A stretch of DNA of 11,657 nucleotides from JBBRUG01 sp038247995 (lineage in GTDB: Bacteria > Chloroflexota > Chloroflexia > Chloroflexales > Chloroflexaceae), in the NCBI GenBank assembly GCA_038247995.1, contig JBBRUG010000190.1:1-11657 (forward strand), written 5' to 3'. Shown one piece after another: positions 7,010-11,657 of this stretch. The position numbers and the translations under genes are program-made. The notes under the pieces are model-generated. The model made no database searches. It worked only from the letters and a program-made list of their open reading frames with translations, and had not been told where the DNA came from. Within the stretch, counting starts at the first letter, position 1, and every line of letters starts with the position of its first letter.

Positions 7010-7281
7010 TGGGAACTGCGCGCCCCGCGTCTGCGCTGGTCACATCCCTGGTGGGAAGAGGCGTGAAGCGGGGCTGCGCGCCCCGCACCCGCGCCAGAGG
7101 GGCTAACCGCCGCCTCTCTGGACTCCCCCGGCCGGGGCGCTGCCCCTGGATCTCAGAAGAATGCAAAATGCACATCGCATAACACACATCGAGCCGGTGC
7201 CATCTGCCTAACACGGCCCTGACTGCCCCAGGGCATGCCAACGGGCCAACCGGTACGGAACGCGCTCCCTTGCGGGGTGGT

Positions 7282-7305
7282 CTGGAGGGCGGCACGGCCC
7301 TCCAG
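7282..7305. repeat. Hairpin with 9-bp perfect stem
   Basis: CTGGAGGGC (7282-7290) pairs with GCCCTCCAG (7297-7305) around the 6-nt loop GGCACG. It shares the GGAGGGC stem core and loop length with the hairpin at 3316-3337. No U-tract follows. Confidence 0.7.
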
Positions 7306-7373
7306 CGGGGGGCAGGGGGCAGAGCCGCCCTGCAATCGGCCCGGCGGCACGTCGCTACTATACCTATCCGTAA

Positions 7374-7394
7374 GGCCGAAGCATCGCTTCGGCC
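7374..7394 (+). repeat. Hairpin just upstream of the ManD-type gene
   Basis: GGCCGAAGC (7374-7382) and GCTTCGGCC (7386-7394) form a perfect 9-bp stem with a 3-nt ATC loop, 15 bp before the ATG at 7410. It is preceded by CGTAAGG and followed by CAAC, the same flanks as the hairpins at 2083-2112 and in the 58-bp repeats. If transcribed, it would sit at the edge of the ribosome footprint. Confidence 0.7.
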
Positions 7395-7409
7395 CAACTC
7401 CAAAAGATA

Positions 7410-8666
7410 ATGAAAATCATCCGTGTTCGCTCCATCCTCACCGCGCCCGACGGCATCGCCCTGATCGTCGTCAAGGTCGAAACCGACCAGGACGGCCTCT
7501 ACGGCCTCGGCTGCGCGACGTTTACCCAACGCCCGACCCTTGTTGCGCAGGCCGTCGATGAGTACCTCGACCCGCTGTTGCGCGGGCGCGACCCGGCCAA
7601 TATCGAGGATCTCTGGCGGCTGATGTATGTCAATTCGTATTGGCGTAACGGGCCGGTGCTCAATAATGCGATCAGCGGCGTCGATATGGCGCTCTGGGAT
7701 ATTAAGGGCAAAGTCGCGAACATGCCCGTCTACGACTTGCTCGGCGGCAAGTGTCGCGAGGCGGCGATGGTCTACCGCCACGCCGACGGGCGCGACCCTC
7801 AGGAAGTGCTCGATAACGTGCAGCGCTACCAATCTGAGGGCGTGCGCGCTGTACGCTGCCAGATGGGCGGCTACGGCGGGCGCGTGCAAGATATTCGTGG
7901 TACTAACGCCGCGCCGAGCAAAGATGCACCGCAGGCCACACATCGCGGGCGGGGTATGGATCGGCTCGACAGTGCGTTTCCAGGGACGTATTACGATCCC
8001 GACGCCTATGCGCGTTCGATCCCGCCGCTCTTCGAGTATGTGCGCAGCCAGATCGGCTTTGAACTGTTCCTGCTCCACGATATCCACGAGCGCCTGGCGC
8101 CGATCGACTCGATCCGCATGGCCAAAGCGCTCGAACCGTATCGGCTCTTCTTCCTGGAAGACCCGCTTGCGCCCGATCAGATCGAGTGGTTCCGCCGCCT
8201 GCGCGATCAGTCAGCCACACCGATTGCGATGGGCGAATTGCACAATAACCCTGCCGAATGGCGTCCGCTGATCGCCGAGCAACTGATCGACTTCATTCGT
8301 GCCCACATCTCGCAGCTTGGCGGCTTAACTCCGGCGCGCAAGCTTGCCGCGCTCTGTGAAGCCTATGGCGTGCGTACGGCCTGGCACGGCCCTGGCGATG
8401 TCTCGCCGGTTGGCCATGCCGCCAACTTGCACCTTGATCTATCCAGCCCGAACTTTGGCATCCAGGAAGTGATCAACTTCGGCGAACCACTCTACGAAGT
8501 CTTCCCCGGCACGCCCGAACTGCGCGGCGGCTACCTCTGGGCCAATGACAAGCCCGGCTTTGGCATCGACATCGACGAAGCCGCCGCGGCGAAGTATCCA
8601 ATCGATGTAAAAATCATCGAATGGACCCAGAGCCGTTGGCCCGATGGCGGGATCTGGACGCCGTGA
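7410..8666 (+). CDS. Mannonate dehydratase (ManD/RspA)-type enolase-superfamily protein
   Basis: The protein has 418 residues, close to the 400-odd typical of the ManD subgroup. Diagnostic features are VYRHADG around Tyr122, VRCQMGG on strand 2 with Arg149 instead of a K-x-K, LLHDIHERL with metal ligand Asp224 and catalytic-type His226, Glu250 (FLEDPL), and Glu276 (MGELHNN). FIRAHISQLGG supplies the conserved Arg/His segment, and AWHGPGDVSP carries His326. ManD enzymes dehydrate D-mannonate, and some also D-gluconate, to 2-keto-3-deoxy-D-gluconate. Many family members are weak enzymes or have unknown substrates, so the family is more certain than the substrate. It is only distantly related to the other two enolase-type genes. 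No ribosome-binding site is evident before the ATG, and a stable hairpin lies 15 bp upstream. The stop codon begins an octamer array. Confidence 0.9.
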   Translation: MKIIRVRSILTAPDGIALIVVKVETDQDGLYGLGCATFTQRPTLVAQAVDEYLDPLLRGRDPANIEDLWRLMYVNSYWRNGPVLNNAISGVDMALWDIKGKVANMPVYDLLGGKCREAAMVYRHADGRDPQEVLDNVQRYQSEGVRAVRCQMGGYGGRVQDIRGTNAAPSKDAPQATHRGRGMDRLDSAFPGTYYDPDAYARSIPPLFEYVRSQIGFELFLLHDIHERLAPIDSIRMAKALEPYRLFFLEDPLAPDQIEWFRRLRDQSATPIAMGELHNNPAEWRPLIAEQLIDFIRAHISQLGGLTPARKLAALCEAYGVRTAWHGPGDVSPVGHAANLHLDLSSPNFGIQEVINFGEPLYEVFPGTPELRGGYLWANDKPGFGIDIDEAAAAKYPIDVKIIEWTQSRWPDGGIWTP

Positions 8667-8712
8667 CGAGGGGACGAGGGGACGAGGGGACGAGGTGATG
8701 GGGTGATGGGGT
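8665..8712. repeat. Octamer tandem array after the ManD-type gene
   Basis: There are six octamers in register: GACGAGGG three times, GACGAGGT, then GATGGGGT twice. The first unit overlaps the TGA stop (8664-8666). Its 8681-8697 segment is complementary to 8847-8863 over 17 positions, two of them G-U in RNA. Confidence 0.92.
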
Positions 8713-8723
8713 GATCCGGTAGA

Positions 8724-8821
8724 TTTGGTGCGAGTGCTCGCCGCCAGGATCATGCCCTTCGATACGGCCTTCGCTCCGCTCCAGCCTACTCAGGGTGCTC
8801 CATTGGGTAACTCGCACCAAA
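8724..8821. mobile_element. 98-bp element with 12-bp perfect terminal inverted repeats (MITE-like)
   Basis: TTTGGTGCGAGT (8724-8735) and ACTCGCACCAAA (8810-8821) are perfect inverted repeats enclosing 74 bp without a gene. The interior contains CCCTTCGATACGGC and CTACTCAGGGTGC, wording I recall as a common dispersed intergenic repeat in related genomes. I see no target-site duplication at the ends (GTAGA on the left, CACAC on the right), so transposition is not proven. A large mRNA hairpin or protein-binding site is the alternative. Confidence 0.4.
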
Positions 8822-8825
8822 CACA

Positions 8826-8872
8826 CCTTGTTACTGTGTCAGATTCCACCTTGTCCCCTTGTCACCGTGTCA
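8826..8872. repeat. Pyrimidine-rich octamers upstream of the oxidoreductase gene
   Basis: CCTTGTTA and CTGTGTCA (8826-8841), a 7-nt break, then CCTTGTCC, CCTTGTCA and CCGTGTCA (8849-8872) form a degenerate octamer array. On the minus strand it reads TGACAAGG, matching the GACGAGGG array after the previous gene with one G-to-A change per unit. It ends just before the GAGAGAGG ribosome-binding site. Confidence 0.7.
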
Positions 8873-8889
8873 AAAGAGAGAGGCATTCC

Positions 8890-9876
8890 ATGCAAACAAT
8901 CCGTTGGGGCATTCTCAGTACCGGCAACATCGCCGGGTCATTCGCTGAAGGATTAGCCCACGTTGAAGACGCCGAGCTTGTGGCTGTCGGTTCACGCAGT
9001 GCCGAGTCGGCGGAGCGCTTTGGCGCAAAGTACAATATTCCGCATCGCCACGCCACCTACGAAGCACTCGCCGCCGATCCCGATGTCGATGCGATCTATG
9101 TTGCTTCGCCGCATACCGGCCATCTGGAGCATAGCCTGATCTGTCTTGGTGGTGGTAAGGCCGTACTCTGCGAGAAGCCGTTTACGATCAACGCCCGTGA
9201 GGCTGAACACCTTGTGGCCGAGGCCCGTTCGCGGGGGTTGTTCCTGATGGAAGCGATGTGGACGCGCTTTTTGCCGCATATCGTCGAGGTGCGGCGGCTA
9301 ATCGCCGACGGCGCGATCGGCGAGCCGCGGATGTTGCACGCCAATTTTGGCTTTCGGCGTGAGTTTGACCCTGCGCATCGCCTCTTCAACCCCGAGCTTG
9401 GCGGCGGTGCGCTGCTCGATCTGGGCATTTACCCGGTTTCGCTGGCCTGGATGATCTTCGGCGCGCCCGAGCAGGTGCTCAGCGCCGCCGATCTGGGCAG
9501 CACCGGCGTCGATGAGCAGTCGGCCTACATCCTGCGCTTTCCCGGCGGCAAACTGGCGGTACTCTCTACGGCTACGCGCACGGTGATCCCGATCGACCCG
9601 GTGATCAGCGGTAGCGCGGGGCAGATTGTGCTGCACCGTCCGTGGAACGCGCCGAGCAGCATCACGCTGCAACGCCCCGGCGAACCTGATTACACCTTTG
9701 GGCCGGCTCATGTCGGCAACGGGTATAACTACCAGGTTCATGAGGTGCACCGCTGCCTGCGTGAAGGGCGCACTGAAAGCACGATTATGCCCCTCGATGA
9801 AACGCTCGCAATTATGCGTACGCTCGACGATCTGCGTGCGCCCTGGGGCCTGCGCTACGCTGCCGATCAGGCGTGA
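8890..9876 (+). CDS. Gfo/Idh/MocA-family NAD(P)-dependent oxidoreductase
   Basis: The protein has 328 residues, the family's usual length. The N-terminal Rossmann fold starts RWGILSTGNIAGSFAEGL (nucleotide-binding GxxxxGxI, about residues 7-14). CEKPF follows with the conserved Lys96, then a C-terminal sheet domain with DLGIYPVSL (Asp177, Tyr181). The sequence resembles the dihydrodiol/D-xylose dehydrogenase branch, which oxidises sugars at C1 to lactones, though family members act on many sugars and inositols. The ATG at 8890 has GAGAGAGG at 8876-8883 with a 6-nt gap. In-frame codons back to 8725 translate repeat DNA and were excluded. Position after three dehydratase-type genes suggests it makes the sugar lactone or acid they use, or reduces a keto intermediate. 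A GGCGTGG-type repeat begins at its TGA stop. Confidence 0.92.
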   Translation: MQTIRWGILSTGNIAGSFAEGLAHVEDAELVAVGSRSAESAERFGAKYNIPHRHATYEALAADPDVDAIYVASPHTGHLEHSLICLGGGKAVLCEKPFTINAREAEHLVAEARSRGLFLMEAMWTRFLPHIVEVRRLIADGAIGEPRMLHANFGFRREFDPAHRLFNPELGGGALLDLGIYPVSLAWMIFGAPEQVLSAADLGSTGVDEQSAYILRFPGGKLAVLSTATRTVIPIDPVISGSAGQIVLHRPWNAPSSITLQRPGEPDYTFGPAHVGNGYNYQVHEVHRCLREGRTESTIMPLDETLAIMRTLDDLRAPWGLRYAADQA

Positions 9877-9899
9877 GGCGTCGGAAGGCGTGGAGGCGT
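9875..9899. repeat. Short AGGCGT repeats after the oxidoreductase stop
   Basis: AGGCGT occurs three times (AGGCGTCGGA, AGGCGTGG, AGGCGTGG) starting within the TGA stop at 9874-9876. It shares AAGGCGTGG with the direct repeat after the lacI-family gene. Confidence 0.65.
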
Positions 9900-10053
9900 G
9901 GAGCTAGCGTAAGGGCGGACCCACGTGTCCGCCCCAACTCAGGTACAATAATAGAGAGGAGCTAGCGTAAGGGCGGACCCACGTGTCCGCCCCAACTCAG
10001 GTACAATAATAGAGAGGAGCTAGCGTAAGGGCGGACCCACGTGTCCGCCCCAA
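9900..10053. repeat. 58-bp tandem repeat, 2.65 identical copies with hairpin
   Basis: Two full identical units (9900-9957, 9958-10015) and the first 38 bp of a third (10016-10053) are present. Each contains CGTAAGG and the perfect 8-bp stem GGGCGGAC/GTCCGCCC around the 6-nt loop CCACGT. The full units also carry TACAATAAT (-10-like) and GAGAGGAG (Shine-Dalgarno-like). Identity of all copies points to recent duplication. The truncated copy ends 25 bp before the ATG of the YpdA-family gene, so the -10-like parts sit about 125 and 70 bp upstream of it. The hairpins may terminate the preceding transcript. Confidence 0.97.
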
Positions 10054-10078
10054 TTACTGTCAACCATAACACAAACTC

Positions 10079-11161
10079 ATGGCTCACGAACCTATCCACG
10101 ACGTCGCCATTATCGGTGCCGGGCCGATCGGCCTGGAACTGGCGGTTTGCCTGAAGCGCGCCGGTGTTTCATACATCCATTTCGACGCCGGCCAGATCGG
10201 TCACTCGCTTACCTGGTGGCCGCGTAATACTAGTTTTTTCAGCACGACTGAGCGCCTGGCAATTGCCGGCGTGCCGATCCAGAATAATCACCAGAATCGC
10301 ATCACCGGCGAAGAGTATCTGGCTTACCTGCGCGGAATCGTCGAGCAATTTGATCTGGCGATTAATAGCTACGAGCCGATCACGGCGCTCACGCCGACGC
10401 CGGACGGCTTCGCATTGGAGAGTACGCCGATCACTGGTTTGCGGCGCTACAATGCCCGCCGGGTGGTGTTGGCCATTGGCGATATGCACTGGCCGCACCG
10501 GCTGAACATCCCCGGCGAAGATCTGCCCCACGTTAGCCACTACTTTCGCGACCCGCACGACTATTTTCGGCGCCGCCTGTTGATCGTCGGCGGTAAAAAC
10601 TCGGCTGCCGAAGCTGCATTACGCTGTTGGCGCGCCGGCGCCCAGGTCACAATTAGCTATCGCCAGCCTAACTTCGACCCCAATCGGGTCAAGCACTGGA
10701 TTCTGCCTGACCTGGAAGCACAAATCGCTGCCGGCGCGATCGGGTTCTTGCCCGCTAGTGTGCCAACAGCGATTTATCCCGCTGGCGTTGAGTTAGCGCC
10801 GGCCAACCCCGCCGGCACGCCCGCCGATGGGCCGCGCCTGCGCCATGCCACCGATTTTGTGCTGCTCAATACCGGTTTTCGCGGTGATCAGCGCTTGCTG
10901 GAGCAGGTTGGCGTGCGGATGCATGGGCCGAATCGGGTGCCCGAATGTGATGCCGAGACCCTAGAGACAAATGTGCCGGGCGTGTTCCTCGCGGGGACAG
11001 TCGCTGCGGGCGTTCAGCAGCGCTACACGCTCTTCATCGAGAATTGCCACGAGCATGCCGGCAAGATCATCCGGGCCATTACCGGCCACTGGCCCGACGG
11101 CCTGGGCAGCATTCCCTCGCGGAATTATGCTCTGAGCTTTGAGCAGATTCAGGCTAATTAG
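10079..11161 (+). CDS. ypdA: YpdA-family FAD/NAD(P)-dependent oxidoreductase
   Basis: The protein has 360 residues against about 328 for Staphylococcus aureus YpdA. An FAD-binding GAGPIG lies at residues 13-18 and an NAD(P)-binding GGKNSA at 171-176. Family-specific stretches are WWPRNTSFFSTTERLAIAG, HWILPDLEA, LNTGFRGDQRLLEQVGV and LETNVPGVFLAGTVAAG. YpdA is the proposed bacillithiol-disulfide reductase of Firmicutes, reducing the oxidised thiol with NADPH. Here the FAD-site cysteine (GPCG, Cys14 in S. aureus) is Ile17 and the nearest cysteine is Cys24, so the same chemistry is doubtful. A different redox substrate, or another small-molecule oxidation, is possible. No ribosome-binding site is seen before the ATG, so translation may be leaderless. 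The gene is separated from the sugar genes by 58-bp repeats and is probably its own transcription unit. A convergent FHA gene lies downstream. Confidence 0.85.
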   Translation: MAHEPIHDVAIIGAGPIGLELAVCLKRAGVSYIHFDAGQIGHSLTWWPRNTSFFSTTERLAIAGVPIQNNHQNRITGEEYLAYLRGIVEQFDLAINSYEPITALTPTPDGFALESTPITGLRRYNARRVVLAIGDMHWPHRLNIPGEDLPHVSHYFRDPHDYFRRRLLIVGGKNSAAEAALRCWRAGAQVTISYRQPNFDPNRVKHWILPDLEAQIAAGAIGFLPASVPTAIYPAGVELAPANPAGTPADGPRLRHATDFVLLNTGFRGDQRLLEQVGVRMHGPNRVPECDAETLETNVPGVFLAGTVAAGVQQRYTLFIENCHEHAGKIIRAITGHWPDGLGSIPSRNYALSFEQIQAN

Positions 11162-11202
11162 AGCACTGAGCAGAATGATTGACCTACCGAGGACACTGAA
11201 TT

Positions 11203-11230
11203 CTGGAGCGCGCTGCACGCGCACGTCCAG
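11203..11230. repeat. Bulged GC hairpin after the YpdA-family gene
   Basis: CTGGA GCGCG (11203-11212) pairs with CGCGC ACG TCCAG (11218-11230) around the loop CTGCA, with a 3-nt bulge. It lies 41 bp after the stop and has no U-tract, so a terminator role is only possible. Confidence 0.35.
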
Positions 11231-11271
11231 GGTTGCGGCTCCATGCTGCTGTCCGTAGCTATAGGGTGTCA

Positions 11272-11307
11272 CGTACGACGCGTGGCGCATGCGCCGCGCG
11301 TCGTACG
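11272..11307. terminator. 36-bp near-perfect palindrome between convergent genes
   Basis: Arms CGTACGACGCG (11272-11282) and CGCGTCGTACG (11297-11307) enclose T, the 12-bp palindrome GGCGCATGCGCC, and G. The only flaw is a T/G pair that becomes a U-G wobble in RNA, so the whole can fold into a 17-bp stem. It lies 110 bp after the YpdA-family stop and 1 bp beyond the FHA stop. A bidirectional terminator or transcript-end stabiliser is likely. No U-tract is seen on either strand. Confidence 0.55.
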
Positions 11308-11308
11308 C

Positions 11309-11657
11309 CTAGATCTCCACGCGCACCTTGAGCGTCCCGATGCGTAGTTCGTCGCCATTGCGCAGCGGTTGGGCCTGCCGAGGCGCCAAGCGCGTATTGT
11401 TCAGGAAGCTGCCGTTGGTGCTGTCGAGATCTTCGACTTGCACTTGGCCATTCTGCAAAAAGATCCGTACGTGGCGTCGTCTGATGCCATTTTCGAGCGC
11501 GCCATACGGGCCAAGGTCGAGGGTAGGCATAAAATTGCTCACCGGGTCGGCGCGCCCGATCACCGCTTCGTCAGCCGCCGGAAAGTTCAACGCCACCCCA
11601 CCAGGCTGGAGGATTAGCCGCCCGGGCGCCAATATGGTGCGCCCTGCTGCTGGTGCG
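11309..11657 (-). CDS. FHA-domain protein, 5'-truncated
   Basis: The minus-strand frame is open to the right edge and ends at TAG (11309-11311); about 115 residues are visible. The part seen is a complete-looking forkhead-associated domain near the C-terminus: AVIGRADP on the first strand, GIRRRHVRIF with the phosphothreonine-binding Arg and the conserved His, then VEDLDSTNGSFLNN and a C-terminal GDELRIGTLKVRVEI. FHA domains bind phosphothreonine peptides and usually serve Ser/Thr kinase signalling or secretion. The TTG at 11632 is not taken as the start because the frame continues upstream through Ala/Gly-rich codons, consistent with a linker from an N-terminal domain outside the window. The partner kinase is not visible. 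It is convergent with the YpdA-family gene and shares the palindrome between them. Confidence 0.85.
   Translation of the reverse strand, partial: APAAGRTILAPGRLILQPGGVALNFPAADEAVIGRADPVSNFMPTLDLGPYGALENGIRRRHVRIFLQNGQVQVEDLDSTNGSFLNNTRLAPRQAQPLRNGDELRIGTLKVRVEI

Larger units (their letters stand above)
7010..7409. other. 400-bp non-coding spacer built of GC-rich hairpins
   Basis: I see no credible gene here. The spacer holds a 13-bp direct repeat, CTGCGCGCCCCGC, at 7016-7028 and 7074-7086 (58 bp apart). It also holds a hairpin at 7068-7086 (GCGGGGC/GCCCCGC, 5-nt loop), a CCAGAG/CTCTGG stem at 7094-7099 and 7116-7121, and a 12-bp palindrome CCCCGGCCGGGG at 7126-7137. Further on are a 9-bp hairpin at 7282-7305, a bulged hairpin at 7312-7333 and another hairpin at 7374-7394. 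The density suggests accumulated or decayed dispersed repeats rather than one structured RNA. A promoter for the next gene is not obvious; TACTATACC near 7356 is only weakly -10-like. Confidence 0.6.

Noticed and set aside
7010..7409. Riboswitch or known structured RNA
   Set aside because: No recognisable aptamer core; the stems are independent simple hairpins.
6897..8087. 396-codon open frame on the minus strand
   Set aside because: It spans the end of one gene, the hairpin spacer and half of the ManD-type gene on the opposite strand. The sequence is Arg/Ala-rich without motifs.
8725..8889. Upstream start for the Gfo/Idh/MocA protein
   Set aside because: The extension covers the inverted-repeat element. 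The Rossmann fold begins directly after the ATG at 8890, which has a ribosome-binding site.
9900..10053. CRISPR or attachment-site array
   Set aside because: The 58-bp units are head-to-tail without unique spacers, and no cas, integrase or phage gene is nearby.

Overview
The window looks like a high-GC chromosomal segment from a filamentous member of the Chloroflexota (Roseiflexaceae/Chloroflexales type). The reasons are the GC-rich coding style, a secreted protein ending in the VYLPLVRR-type tail that I associate with exported Chloroflexota proteins, an FHA protein, and intergenic spacers full of short heptamer/octamer tandem repeats and GC-rich hairpins. This taxonomic call is inference from style, not from a marker gene.

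Layout. (1) 1-2052: the 3' part of a secreted metalloprotease-like protein with an HEIGH zinc motif, truncated at the left edge. (2) 2053-2251: a GC-rich hairpin, then an AT-rich control region with a TTGACG/TATAAT promoter and a 20-bp palindrome with a central CG. (3) 2252-3232: a LacI-family regulator. (4) 3372-9876: five same-strand metabolic genes, namely an enolase-superfamily sugar-acid dehydratase-like protein, an RraA-family aldolase-like protein, a second enolase-superfamily protein, a third of the mannonate dehydratase (ManD/RspA) type, and a Gfo/Idh/MocA oxidoreductase. (5) 9900-10053: a perfect 58-bp tandem repeat (2.65 copies) carrying a hairpin. (6) 10079-11161: a YpdA-family FAD/NAD(P) oxidoreductase that lacks the family's FAD-site cysteine. 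(7) A 36-bp near-perfect palindrome, then the 3' end of a convergent FHA-domain gene running off the right edge.

How the genes may work together. A LacI regulator followed by acid-sugar dehydratases, an RraA-fold aldolase and a sugar dehydrogenase suggests non-phosphorylative catabolism of sugars or sugar acids. In this model the oxidoreductase makes an aldonate or lactone, a dehydratase makes a 2-keto-3-deoxy acid, and the RraA-like protein cleaves it. Three different dehydratase active sites suggest several stereoisomeric substrates. No transporter, kinase or kdgA-type aldolase is in the window, so the substrate cannot be named.

The most unusual feature is the spacers. Tandem arrays begin at or just after the stop codons of the genes. 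In three spacers a purine-rich array after the stop is mirrored by a pyrimidine-rich array before the next start. In one spacer the two arrays can pair over 17 bp and enclose a 98-bp element with 12-bp perfect terminal inverted repeats.
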